From Mycobacterium sp. DL99 (GTDB lineage Bacteria; Actinomycetota; Actinomycetes; Mycobacteriales; Mycobacteriaceae), in NCBI RefSeq assembly GCF_004762045.1, contig NZ_SJOM01000007.1, positions 2,289,555 through 2,353,554 on the forward strand: a stretch of DNA of 64,000 nt. The letters run 5' to 3'. This document shows, piece by piece, positions 48,926 through 56,349 of the stretch (position 1 is its first letter; each line of letters starts with the position of its first letter). The notes beneath the pieces were generated by a model. That model saw only the letters and a program-made list of their open reading frames with translations. It was not told the DNA's origin and did no database searches. The position numbers and the translations under genes were made by a program.

Positions 48926-50032
48926 ATGGACGGCTTGTACGGGGATTCCACCCGGAGCGTCAAAGCCGTTGGTCTGGAATCGATTCCGGGACAACCGGTG
49001 GCCCCGATCCCGGTACCGGCATCGACGTACCATCTCTCGCCCGACGAAACCGAACCGCTGGACAGCTACGGGCGCAGTTCCAACCCGTCATGGCGACAAC
49101 TGGAATCAGCACTCGCCGAACTGGAAGGGGCCGGCGCCGCGCTCACGTTCGGGTCCGGCATGGCCGCGATCACCTCGGCTCTGCGGGTGCTCGCCAAACC
49201 CGGAACCACGCTGGTCGTGCCGGCCGACGGCTACTACCAGGTCCGCCGGTACGCGGCAGAATATCTTGCCCCGCAAGGGATCACCGTGATCGAGGCGAAT
49301 GTCGCCGAAATCTGCGAGGCGGCCGCTCGCGCTGACGTGGTGCTTGCCGAGACTCCGGCCAACCCCGGGCTCGACGTCGTCGACCTGCACCGGCTGGCGA
49401 TGACCTGCCGTGCCCGCGGCGCCACTCTCGTCGTCGACAACACCACCGCCACACCGCTGGGCCAACAACCGCTTTCGCTCGGTGCCGACCTCGTGGTGGC
49501 CAGCGCCACCAAATCACTTTCGGGACACAGCGATCTGGTGGCCGGCTACGTCGCGGGCAGCCAGCCCGAGCTGATGGCGGCGGTAGAGCGGGACCGGCTG
49601 CTGGCCGGGCCGATCCTGGGCGCGTTCGAGGCCTGGCTGGTGTTACGCAGCCTCGGCAGTGCCGGCCTGCGCTTCGAGCGGCAGTGCCAGAACGCCGCAG
49701 CCCTGGCGATGATGCTGCGCAACCATTCGGCGGTGCGCTCGGTCCGGTACCCAGGGCTGCCCGAAGATCCGGCCCACGAGCTGGCGGCCACCCAGATGAA
49801 GCGGTTCGGCGGATTGGTGTCGATCGAGCTGGCCGACGCTGCCGCAGTCCATGCCCTGGTGGAACGCAGCGCCCTGCTCATCGCGTCGACCAGCTTCGGC
49901 GGCATTCACACCTCGGTCGACCGCCGGGCCCGCTGGGGTGACCCGGTACCTGCCGGGTTCGCCCGCATCTCGGCCGGGATCGAGGACACCGAAGACCTGA
50001 TCTCCGACGTGGAGCAGGCGTTACCGGGGTGA
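48926..50032 (+). CDS. PLP-dependent Cys/Met metabolism enzyme (cystathionine gamma-synthase/lyase family)
   Basis: 368 residues, fold type I. Motifs: YGRSSNPSWRQLESALAELE, TFGSGMAAITSAL (PLP phosphate), VLAETPANPGLDVVDL, the acidic cofactor residue in LVVDNTTATPLGQQPL, and the PLP lysine in VVASATKSLSGHSDLVAGYV. The C-terminal IRISAGIEDTEDLISD-type motif appears as ARISAGIEDTEDLISDV. It may form or cleave thioethers such as cystathionine; which direction cannot be told. GAGGAGGT before ATG 48926 is a strong ribosome binding site. It stands between gpsA and ddl, which are adjacent genes in M. tuberculosis, so it is accessory. Confidence 0.85.
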   Translation: MDGLYGDSTRSVKAVGLESIPGQPVAPIPVPASTYHLSPDETEPLDSYGRSSNPSWRQLESALAELEGAGAALTFGSGMAAITSALRVLAKPGTTLVVPADGYYQVRRYAAEYLAPQGITVIEANVAEICEAAARADVVLAETPANPGLDVVDLHRLAMTCRARGATLVVDNTTATPLGQQPLSLGADLVVASATKSLSGHSDLVAGYVAGSQPELMAAVERDRLLAGPILGAFEAWLVLRSLGSAGLRFERQCQNAAALAMMLRNHSAVRSVRYPGLPEDPAHELAATQMKRFGGLVSIELADAAAVHALVERSALLIASTSFGGIHTSVDRRARWGDPVPAGFARISAGIEDTEDLISDVEQALPG

Positions 50033-50094
50033 AAGCCCCAGGTCGGGATGCGCCGGAAGGCAGGGACCGACCGGGACGGTAGCCTCTCTAGGTT

Positions 50095-51216
50095 GTGACA
50101 GGCCGCAATCAGACCGGATCCCGCACCCGCGTCGCCGTCGTCTACGGCGGGCGTAGCTCGGAGCACGCGATCTCGTGCGTATCGGCAGGCAGCATTCTGC
50201 GCAATCTCGACCCAGAGCGGTTCGAGGTGGTCGCCGTCGGGATCACCCACGACGGCTCCTGGATGTTGACCGACGGACGCCCCGAGACGCTCGCGATCAC
50301 GGACGGTCAGCTGCCCGAGGTCACCGAGACGTCCGGTACCGAGCTGGCGCTGCCTGCCGCCCCCAACCGCAGCGGCCAGCTGCTGGCGCTGAGCAACGGA
50401 CCCGGTGAGCTGCTGGCCGCCGTCGACGTGGTCTTCCCGGTGCTGCACGGCCCCTACGGCGAGGACGGCACCATCCAGGGACTGCTGGAGCTGGCCGGGA
50501 TTCCCTACGTGGGCTCAGGTGTGCTGTCCAGCGCTGCCGGCATGGACAAGGAGTTCACCAAGAAGCTGCTCGTCGCCGAGGGCCTGCCGATCGGTGACTT
50601 CGTGGTGCTGCGTGCCAACGACCCCACCCTCGATCTGGAGCAGCGGGAACGCCTCGGCCTGCCGGTGTTCGTCAAGCCCGCCCGCGGTGGCTCCTCGATC
50701 GGCGTGAGCCGGGTCGCGGCGTGGGACGAGCTGCCCGCGGCGATCGAGCTCGCGCGCCGCCACGACCCGAAGGTCATCGTCGAGGCCGCAGTCCCGGGGC
50801 GCGAACTGGAATGCGGTGTGCTCGAGTTCCCCGACGGCAGCATCGAAGCCAGCACGGTCGGCGAGATCCGGGTGGCCGGAGTGCGCGGACGCGAGGACGG
50901 CTTCTACGACTTCGCCACCAAATACCTTGTCGATGCAGCCGAGTTGGATGTGCCCGCCAAGGTCGACGATGACGTCTCCGAGGAGGTCCGCCGGCTGGCC
51001 GTGCGCGCCTTCGCCGCGATCGACTGCCAGGGGCTGGCTCGCGTCGACTTCTTCCTCACCGACGACGGGCCCGTGATCAACGAGATCAACACCATGCCGG
51101 GGTTCACCACCATCTCGATGTTCCCGCGGATGTGGGCGGCCAGCGGCGTCGACTACCCGACCTTGCTGACGGCGATGGTCGAGACCGCGCTCGCGCGCGG
51201 CACCGGCCTGCGCTGA
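50095..51216 (+). CDS. ddl: D-alanine-D-alanine ligase
   Basis: 373-residue ATP-grasp ligase that makes the D-Ala-D-Ala end of peptidoglycan precursors, the target step of D-cycloserine. Motifs: [40 protein letters not shown], the ATP-grasp loop [18 protein letters not shown], and the metal site [19 protein letters not shown] ending SMFPRMW. GTG at 50095; TAGCCT at 50080-50085 lies nine bases upstream, so the leader is absent or very short. Matches Rv2981c (ddlA). Confidence 0.96.
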   Translation: MTGRNQTGSRTRVAVVYGGRSSEHAISCVSAGSILRNLDPERFEVVAVGITHDGSWMLTDGRPETLAITDGQLPEVTETSGTELALPAAPNRSGQLLALSNGPGELLAAVDVVFPVLHGPYGEDGTIQGLLELAGIPYVGSGVLSSAAGMDKEFTKKLLVAEGLPIGDFVVLRANDPTLDLEQRERLGLPVFVKPARGGSSIGVSRVAAWDELPAAIELARRHDPKVIVEAAVPGRELECGVLEFPDGSIEASTVGEIRVAGVRGREDGFYDFATKYLVDAAELDVPAKVDDDVSEEVRRLAVRAFAAIDCQGLARVDFFLTDDGPVINEINTMPGFTTISMFPRMWAASGVDYPTLLTAMVETALARGTGLR

Positions 51217-51244
51217 GCCGCGCACGCGAGGAGCGAAAAACGCT

Positions 51245-51823
51245 TCAGCGCACCGCACCCGGTGCCGGCTCCTGAGCCGGCATCGTGCGGGCGACCTGTC
51301 CGGAGATCTGCTGAATGGGGGTCGGTCCCGAGCCGGCCGGCAGGGTCAACGCGACGTACACCGGGCGGTCGACCGCGTACCAGGTGCTGCGGCCCTGATC
51401 GTCGGCCTCGTTCGCCGGGCCCGCCACGCCCGTGTCTGTAACCCGGAACCACTGGACCTCGTCGACCACCTGCAGTGGCGTGCCCACGACGAAATCAGTC
51501 GGGCGTTCGAGCCCGCACCGCAGGACGACCGGCTCGGTGTCCGGCTCGGCGCGCCAGGCCGCGGTGGCAGGAGGCGTCGGATCGACGGTCGGGGCGCGCC
51601 GGAAATCACCGAGCTGCTCGGGCAGCGCGTTCAGCAGGTCGTGGCACTGCTGGCTGTCGGCCTGGGGTGCCGGTATCGCCGGGATGGCGACGGGTTGCTG
51701 GTCGGGGGATTGCTGCCGTGACGCCGCGATCCCGAGGACGGTGATCAGCACCGAGACTGCGACGACGACCGCCGCGATGAGTAAGGCGCGGGGCGGTCCA
51801 TCGGCGGCGTGCGAGTCGGTCAC
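51245..51823 (-). CDS. DUF3515 membrane protein (Rv2980-like)
   Basis: 192 residues. One N-terminal membrane helix (LLIAAVVVAVSVLITVLGIAA) anchors an extracytoplasmic domain with a Cys pair (QQCHDLLNALP and VLRCGLERP) that may form a disulfide. The C-terminal part STWYAVDRPVYVALTLP is characteristic of DUF3515. Function is unknown; it is conserved in actinobacteria next to ddl and thiL. GTG at 51823 lies seven bases after minus-strand TAGAGT, which includes the stop codon of the upstream Lrp-like gene (51831-51836). Confidence 0.85.
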   Translation of the reverse strand: MTDSHAADGPPRALLIAAVVVAVSVLITVLGIAASRQQSPDQQPVAIPAIPAPQADSQQCHDLLNALPEQLGDFRRAPTVDPTPPATAAWRAEPDTEPVVLRCGLERPTDFVVGTPLQVVDEVQWFRVTDTGVAGPANEADDQGRSTWYAVDRPVYVALTLPAGSGPTPIQQISGQVARTMPAQEPAPGAVR

Positions 51824-51833
51824 ACCACCAACT

Positions 51834-52076
51834 CTATGGCCGGCCGGCGTTGGCGATCGGGCAGGTCAAGGTCCGGGTGATTCCGGGTACCTGCTGCACG
51901 GCGGGCACCACATCGGACTGGAGCAGCGCCAAGGTGTCGGCACTGATGCGCAACACCACGTCGTAGGGCCCGGTTACATACTCCGCGGACACCACGCCCG
52001 GCAGGCCGGCGAGCTGTTTGGCGACGACTTCGGCGCGGCCCACCTCGGTCTGGATCAGCACGTAAGCCTCCACCAC
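51834..52076 (-). CDS. Stand-alone Lrp/AsnC ligand-binding (RAM) domain protein
   Basis: 80 residues, only the C-terminal sensor half of Lrp/AsnC regulators: EAYVLIQTEVGRAEVVAKQL, GVVSAEYVTGPYDVVLRI and VQQVPGITRTLTC. No DNA-binding helix-turn-helix is encoded upstream. Such short proteins form dimers or octamers and may bind amino acids or partner with full-length Lrp proteins. GTG at 52076 has GGAGGAGA as ribosome binding site. DUF3515 follows 10 bases downstream. Divergent from thiL. Confidence 0.82.
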   Translation of the reverse strand: MVEAYVLIQTEVGRAEVVAKQLAGLPGVVSAEYVTGPYDVVLRISADTLALLQSDVVPAVQQVPGITRTLTCPIANAGRP

Positions 52077-52182
52077 CGGCTGTCTCCTCCATCTCGCTGC
52101 ATAAACTGCTGGCCGCAGGCACCAAACGTACCGCAGGTCGGGTTCGGGTTCAGGACGCGGCAGCCGACCGGCAGGAGGCCAT

Positions 52183-53175
52183 ATGACCGACGAGACGATC
52201 GGCGACGATTCCGGTGACGCCAACGACGACACCCTGGCAGGAGCCGGGGAATTCGTCGTCATCGACCGCTTGGTGGCCGGACGTACGCAAGCCGACTCGG
52301 TGACGCTGGGCCCGGGTGATGACGCGGCCGTGGTGGCAGTGGCCGACGGCCGCACCGTGGTGTCCACCGACATGCTGGTGCAGGACCGCCATTTCCGGCT
52401 GGATTGGTCGACGCCGCACGACATCGGCCGCAAGGCGATCGCCCAGAACGCCGCCGATATCGAAGCCATGGGCGGCCGGAGCACCGCCTTCGTGGTGGCG
52501 TTCGGCGCACCGTCGGACACCTCCGTCACCGCCGCCGCGGAATTGGCCGACGGTCTGTGGGACGAGGCGCGCCGGCTGGGCGCCAGCATCGCCGGGGGAG
52601 ACCTGGTGAGGGCACCGCAGTGGGTGATATCGGTCACGGTTCTCGGGGATCTCGGCGGCCGGGAACCGGTGTGTCGCAGCGGTGCCCGGGTCGGCGACAC
52701 CGTGGCGGTGGCAGGCGAACTGGGTCGCTCCGCGGCCGGATATGCACTCCTGCACCGTGGCATAGAAGGGCAGGCCGGGTTCTCCGAATTGCGGCAGCGG
52801 CACCTGACCCCGCAGCCCCCTTACGGGCAGGGAGCACGGGCGGCCGACGCCGGTGCCACCTCGATGACCGATGTGTCCGACGGCCTCCTTGCCGATCTGG
52901 GACACATCGCGACGGCCTCCGCGGTCGGCATCGACGTGGACCGCAGCCTTCTCGACGGCGATCGGCAGGAGGTCGCCGAGGCCGCCGCGGCAGTGGGTGC
53001 GGATCCGTGGGAATGGGTGCTCGGCGGAGGTGAGGACCACGCGCTGGCAGCGACCTTCCCGGGTGCACTTCCGCCTGGCTGGCGGGCCATCGGGCGGGTG
53101 CTCGAAGGCCCGGCCGTGGTGCTCGTCGACGGCGCGCCGTGGGCGGGTAATGCGGGATGGCAATCGTTTGACTGA
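52183..53175 (+). CDS. thiL: Thiamine-monophosphate kinase
   Basis: 330 residues. ThiL phosphorylates thiamine monophosphate to the cofactor thiamine diphosphate, required for example by IlvB. Motifs: LGPGDDAAVVAVADG, VVSTDMLVQDRHF, DIGRKAIAQNAADIEAMGG (metal-binding Asp residues), GASIAGGDLVRAP and TDVSDGLLADLGHI. ATG 52183 has GCAGGAGG upstream. No TPP riboswitch is visible before it. Matches Rv2977c. Confidence 0.95.
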   Translation: MTDETIGDDSGDANDDTLAGAGEFVVIDRLVAGRTQADSVTLGPGDDAAVVAVADGRTVVSTDMLVQDRHFRLDWSTPHDIGRKAIAQNAADIEAMGGRSTAFVVAFGAPSDTSVTAAAELADGLWDEARRLGASIAGGDLVRAPQWVISVTVLGDLGGREPVCRSGARVGDTVAVAGELGRSAAGYALLHRGIEGQAGFSELRQRHLTPQPPYGQGARAADAGATSMTDVSDGLLADLGHIATASAVGIDVDRSLLDGDRQEVAEAAAAVGADPWEWVLGGGEDHALAATFPGALPPGWRAIGRVLEGPAVVLVDGAPWAGNAGWQSFD

Positions 53176-53199
53176 GCGCTCACGCTAAGTTGGCTTTCC

Positions 53200-54183
53200 G
53201 TGACTGCGGACGCGAGGAGCGAGACGGTGGGGGCGGATGCGACGAGCGATTCAACAGGTGCACGCCCCCTGAATGAACTTCTCGAGGACGGCTGGGCCCG
53301 CGCGCTGGAGCCGGTGGGAGCGCACGTCGCGCAGATGGGGCAGTTCCTCCGCGACGAACTGGCCGCGGGCAGGCGCTATCTGCCGGCAGGCCAGAATGTT
53401 CTGCGCGCCTTCACGTTCCCGTTCGAGCGGGTGCGCGTGCTGATCGTCGGTCAGGACCCGTACCCGACGCCGGGGCATGCCGTCGGCCTCAGTTTCTCGG
53501 TCGGTGCCGACGTGCGTCCGCTGCCGCGCAGTCTGTCGAACATCTTCACCGAGTACTCCGAGGATCTCGGCCATCCGAAGCCGGCCAACGGCGATCTCAC
53601 GCCGTGGGCACAACAAGGCGTGATGCTGCTCAACAGGGTGCTGACGGTTTCCCCGGGCACTCCGGCCTCGCACCGCGGCAAGGGCTGGGAAGCGGTGACG
53701 GAGTGCGCGATCCGGGCGCTGGTGGCGCGCGAGCAACCTATGGTGGCGGTGCTGTGGGGCCGTGATGCGTCGACGCTGAAACCGCTACTGGCCGAAGGCG
53801 ACTGCGCGACGATCGAATCACCGCATCCCTCGCCGTTGTCGGCGTCGCGCGGATTCTTCGGGTCGCGTCCGTTCAGCCGGGCCAACGAACTGCTGCAGCA
53901 GAAAGGCGCCGACCCGATCGACTGGCGGTTGTCATGTCCCCACCGCCTCCGGTCGCGGGGCCGGGCATCTCCGCCGACGGCGATGCCGGGCCGGGCGATA
54001 CCGGGGTTTCGACGACGGTGGTCTCGGTGTGGGTCACCGGAGCCTCGGTCGTCGAAGGGGTCTCCGAAGTGGTCTTGTTGTCGTCGGAGGCGGTACCGCC
54101 ACACGCGGTCAGCATCGAGCCGACCGCGATGGCGGCAGCAAACGCATAAAGCGATTTATGTGATGCAGGGCATAAGGTCATGA
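53200..54183 (+). CDS. ung: Uracil-DNA glycosylase with run-on C-terminal extension
   Basis: Residues 1-244 are a normal family 1 Ung: catalytic Asp in [39 protein letters not shown], and the His/Leu loop in [20 protein letters not shown]. It removes uracil from DNA in base-excision repair. M. tuberculosis Ung ends at DWRLP; here DWRL (codons 241-244) is followed by no stop, and the frame runs 83 more residues (Arg-, Ser- and Pro-rich, without recognisable fold), antisense through the lipoprotein gene, to TGA at 54181-54183. The extension looks non-functional. GTG 53200 gives a 22-residue N-terminal extension; GTG 53227 is an alternative. Confidence 0.9.
   Translation: MTADARSETVGADATSDSTGARPLNELLEDGWARALEPVGAHVAQMGQFLRDELAAGRRYLPAGQNVLRAFTFPFERVRVLIVGQDPYPTPGHAVGLSFSVGADVRPLPRSLSNIFTEYSEDLGHPKPANGDLTPWAQQGVMLLNRVLTVSPGTPASHRGKGWEAVTECAIRALVAREQPMVAVLWGRDASTLKPLLAEGDCATIESPHPSPLSASRGFFGSRPFSRANELLQQKGADPIDWRLSCPHRLRSRGRASPPTAMPGRAIPGFRRRWSRCGSPEPRSSKGSPKWSCCRRRRYRHTRSASSRPRWRQQTHKAIYVMQGIRS
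53873..54181 (-). CDS. Small putative lipoprotein
   Basis: 102 residues. An N-terminal signal ends in lipobox LTAC ([20 protein letters not shown] then GSMLTACGG), so the product should be a lipid-anchored surface protein. The mature part is Thr/Ser/Pro-rich and probably disordered ([20 protein letters not shown]). The last 20 or so residues (after GGGGDM) are antisense to the conserved end of ung and look like run-on sequence, so this gene too seems to have lost its usual stop. Function unknown. Confidence 0.65.
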   Translation of the reverse strand: MTLCPASHKSLYAFAAAIAVGSMLTACGGTASDDNKTTSETPSTTEAPVTHTETTVVETPVSPGPASPSAEMPGPATGGGGDMTTASRSGRRLSAAAVRWPG

Positions 54184-54251
54184 CGGCAGGAATTACCCCG
54201 CCGTGACCTCAGCTAAACAAGATGGTCGCGCACCCGATCAGGCGTGCGACG

Positions 54252-54446
54252 TCAGCCGCGCGAGACCTTGCCGGCCTTGATGCAGGAGGTGCAGGCGTTC
54301 ACGCGCTGCTTGTTGCCACCCGGACGCGCAACGGTACGCACCGACTGGATGTTCGGATCCCAGCGCCGGCTGGTCCGCCGATGCGAGTGCGACACCGACT
54401 TGCCGAAGCCTGGGGCCTTTCCGCAGATATCGCACACGGCAGCCAT
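54252..54446 (-). CDS. rpmB: 50S ribosomal protein L28 (zinc-ribbon form)
   Basis: 64 residues: [20 protein letters not shown] at the start and [14 protein letters not shown] at the end. The two CxxC pairs (Cys5/Cys8 and Cys52/Cys55) make it the zinc-binding C+ form; mycobacteria also carry zinc-independent paralogues elsewhere that replace it in zinc shortage. An AAGGAG ribosome binding site precedes the ATG at 54446. A promoter is visible upstream at 54530-54558. Divergent from the DAK2 gene. Confidence 0.95.
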   Translation of the reverse strand: MAAVCDICGKAPGFGKSVSHSHRRTSRRWDPNIQSVRTVARPGGNKQRVNACTSCIKAGKVSRG

Positions 54447-54529
54447 ATCAACAACTCCTTGAAATCAGTACTTGGGGGGTCTGGGCCCGCTCGCCGCAAA
54501 ACGGCGGGGCTCAACCCGACAACCTGATC

Positions 54530-54558
54530 AGAATACCGGGAGGCCGGAAGATCGCCAA
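54530..54558 (-). promoter_or_regulatory. Promoter of rpmB
   Basis: Read on the minus strand, TTGGCG (54553-54558) and TATTCT (54530-54535) are separated by 17 bp. Transcription would start near 54523 and give a leader of about 75 bases. A GC-rich hairpin (CCGCCGTTTTGCGG) in this leader has no T run and is probably not a terminator. Confidence 0.6.
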
Positions 54559-54583
54559 AACGGCCCGTGAACACCACCCCAGG

Positions 54584-54592
54584 TTGTCCACA
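54584..54592 (+). other. Single DnaA-box-like sequence
   Basis: TTGTCCACA matches the mycobacterial oriC DnaA-box consensus exactly. It is a single copy in the 262-base gap between rpmB and the DAK2 gene; one box alone does not make an origin, but could act in DnaA-dependent control. A TAGGCT -10-like element for the DAK2 gene lies at 54632-54637; nothing else in the gap is supportable. Confidence 0.4.
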
Positions 54593-54708
54593 GCCGGCGG
54601 TGCTCTGATCAAGATTGTCGCCGTCAGTCGATAGGCTGGCGCCCACGGCGGTGACTGCGGGGGACGGCCGCGGGATTCTGTGGGATCTGATGGGGATTGG
54701 GAGGTCCG

Positions 54709-56349
54709 ATGTCGGCTCGGCGGCTGGACGCCCCTGCTCTGCGGGCATGGGCCCACGCTGCCGTTGATGACCTGATCACCCATACCGACGAGATCAACCG
54801 GCTCAACGTGTTCCCGGTGGCCGACGCGGACACTGGGACAAACATGCTGTTCACGATGCGTTCGGCATGGGCGCATGCCGATGCAGAACCGGTAGGCGGG
54901 GACATCCCGTCGGTGGCCGGCGCGTTGGCGGCCGGGGCGTTGCAGGGGGCCCGCGGCAACTCCGGGGTGATCCTGTCGCAAATTCTGCTCGGCCTGGCCG
55001 AGGTGGTCACCACCGCGGCGGCCCAGCGTGACGGCGACCTTGCCGTTGTGGACGCCGCGCTGTTCGGTGCGGCGCTGCGCCATGCGGCAGCCCTGGCTGT
55101 CACCTCGATGGGTGAGCCCGTGCCGGGCACGATCGTGTCGGTGCTGGAGGCCGCGGCCGAGGCTGCCGAACACTGCGCGGCCGGGGGAGGTGACGTCGCC
55201 GATGCGGCTACCGCCGCCGGCGATGCCGCATCAGCAGCCCTGGATCGCACACCACAGCAACTCGACGTGCTTGCCAGGGCCGGCGTGGTCGATTCCGGTG
55301 GCCGCGGTCTGTTGGTCCTGCTCGACGCGATGACAGCGACCCTGGTCGGGCATGCGCCGCGGCGGCCGGTGTACACCCCGGCCTCACCGCAGGCCGCACT
55401 CGCGGTCACGGCCCTTGCCGCCGCAGAGGCCGCGCCGCAGTTCGAGGTCATGTACCTGCTCACCGGATGCGGCGCACCCGCCGTCGAGGGGTTGCGGGCC
55501 GCGCTCGAGCAGATGGGCGAGTCGGTGGCGATCGCCGCTTCGGGAAGTGATCAGTACTCGGTTCACGTCCACGTCGACGACGCCGGGGCTGCGGTCGAGG
55601 CCGGGCTCGCGGTCGGCGCGCTGAACCGCATCCAGATCACCGCCCTGACCGGGGCCCCGGGCCTGCGGTCTGCCGGGGCCTGGGCCCGCGAGCGTGCGGT
55701 GCTGGCCGTCGTCGACGGGGACGGCGGCGTCGAACTGTTCGCCGGTGAGGGCGCGCACGTATTACGGCCCGACGGAGGCCAGCCCATCAACGCCCAGCAG
55801 TTGTTGCGTGCCCTGATCGACGTGGGCGCTGCCCAGGTCATGGTGCTGCCCAATGGGTACGTCGCCGCCGAGGAGTTGGTGGCGGGCTGCACGGCGGCGA
55901 TCGGGCGGGGCATCGATGTCGTGCCGGTGCCGGCCGGCTCGATGGTGCAGGGGCTGGCCGCGTTGGCGGTCCACGACGAGAGCAGACAAGCGGTCGATGA
56001 CGGGTACACCATGGCGCGAGCAGCGGCAGGGGCGCGGCACGGAGCCGTGCGGATCGCCACCGAAGAGGCGTTGACGTGGGCGGGTACCTGTAAGCCGGGC
56101 GACGGGCTGGGCATCGCAGGCGATGAGGTGCTGATCGTGGGGCCCGACATCACCACCGCGGCCGCCGGATTGATCGATCTGATGCTGGTGGCGGGCGGAG
56201 AGCTGATCACGGTGCTGACCGGGGATGGTGTTGACGGCGCGGTGGGGGAGGCGCTGCAGGCCCATGTCCATCGCGAGCACCTCGGCGCCGAGTTGGTGAC
56301 TTATCACACCGGCCACCGCGGTGACGCCCTGCTGATCGGGGTGGAGTAG
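54709..56349 (+). CDS. DAK2-domain protein, FakA/YloV-like
   Basis: 546 residues. The N-terminal DAK2 kinase domain has NVFPVADADTGTNMLFTM (Mg2+-binding Asp residues) and LQGARGNSGVILSQILLGLA; the middle and C-terminal parts match the FakA organisation, ending in GDGVDGAVGEALQAHV and TYHTGHRGDALLIGVE. FakA phosphorylates fatty acids held by FakB proteins; whether mycobacteria use it so is not certain. ATG 54709 with GGGAGG upstream. As I recall, M. tuberculosis has two neighbouring genes (Rv2975c, Rv2974c) here; in this genome the frame is intact. recG overlaps its stop. Confidence 0.85.
   Translation: MSARRLDAPALRAWAHAAVDDLITHTDEINRLNVFPVADADTGTNMLFTMRSAWAHADAEPVGGDIPSVAGALAAGALQGARGNSGVILSQILLGLAEVVTTAAAQRDGDLAVVDAALFGAALRHAAALAVTSMGEPVPGTIVSVLEAAAEAAEHCAAGGGDVADAATAAGDAASAALDRTPQQLDVLARAGVVDSGGRGLLVLLDAMTATLVGHAPRRPVYTPASPQAALAVTALAAAEAAPQFEVMYLLTGCGAPAVEGLRAALEQMGESVAIAASGSDQYSVHVHVDDAGAAVEAGLAVGALNRIQITALTGAPGLRSAGAWARERAVLAVVDGDGGVELFAGEGAHVLRPDGGQPINAQQLLRALIDVGAAQVMVLPNGYVAAEELVAGCTAAIGRGIDVVPVPAGSMVQGLAALAVHDESRQAVDDGYTMARAAAGARHGAVRIATEEALTWAGTCKPGDGLGIAGDEVLIVGPDITTAAAGLIDLMLVAGGELITVLTGDGVDGAVGEALQAHVHREHLGAELVTYHTGHRGDALLIGVE

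Noticed and set aside
52077..52182. TPP riboswitch before thiL
   Set aside because: The gap is only 106 bases and lacks the conserved CUGAGA and thi-box sequences.
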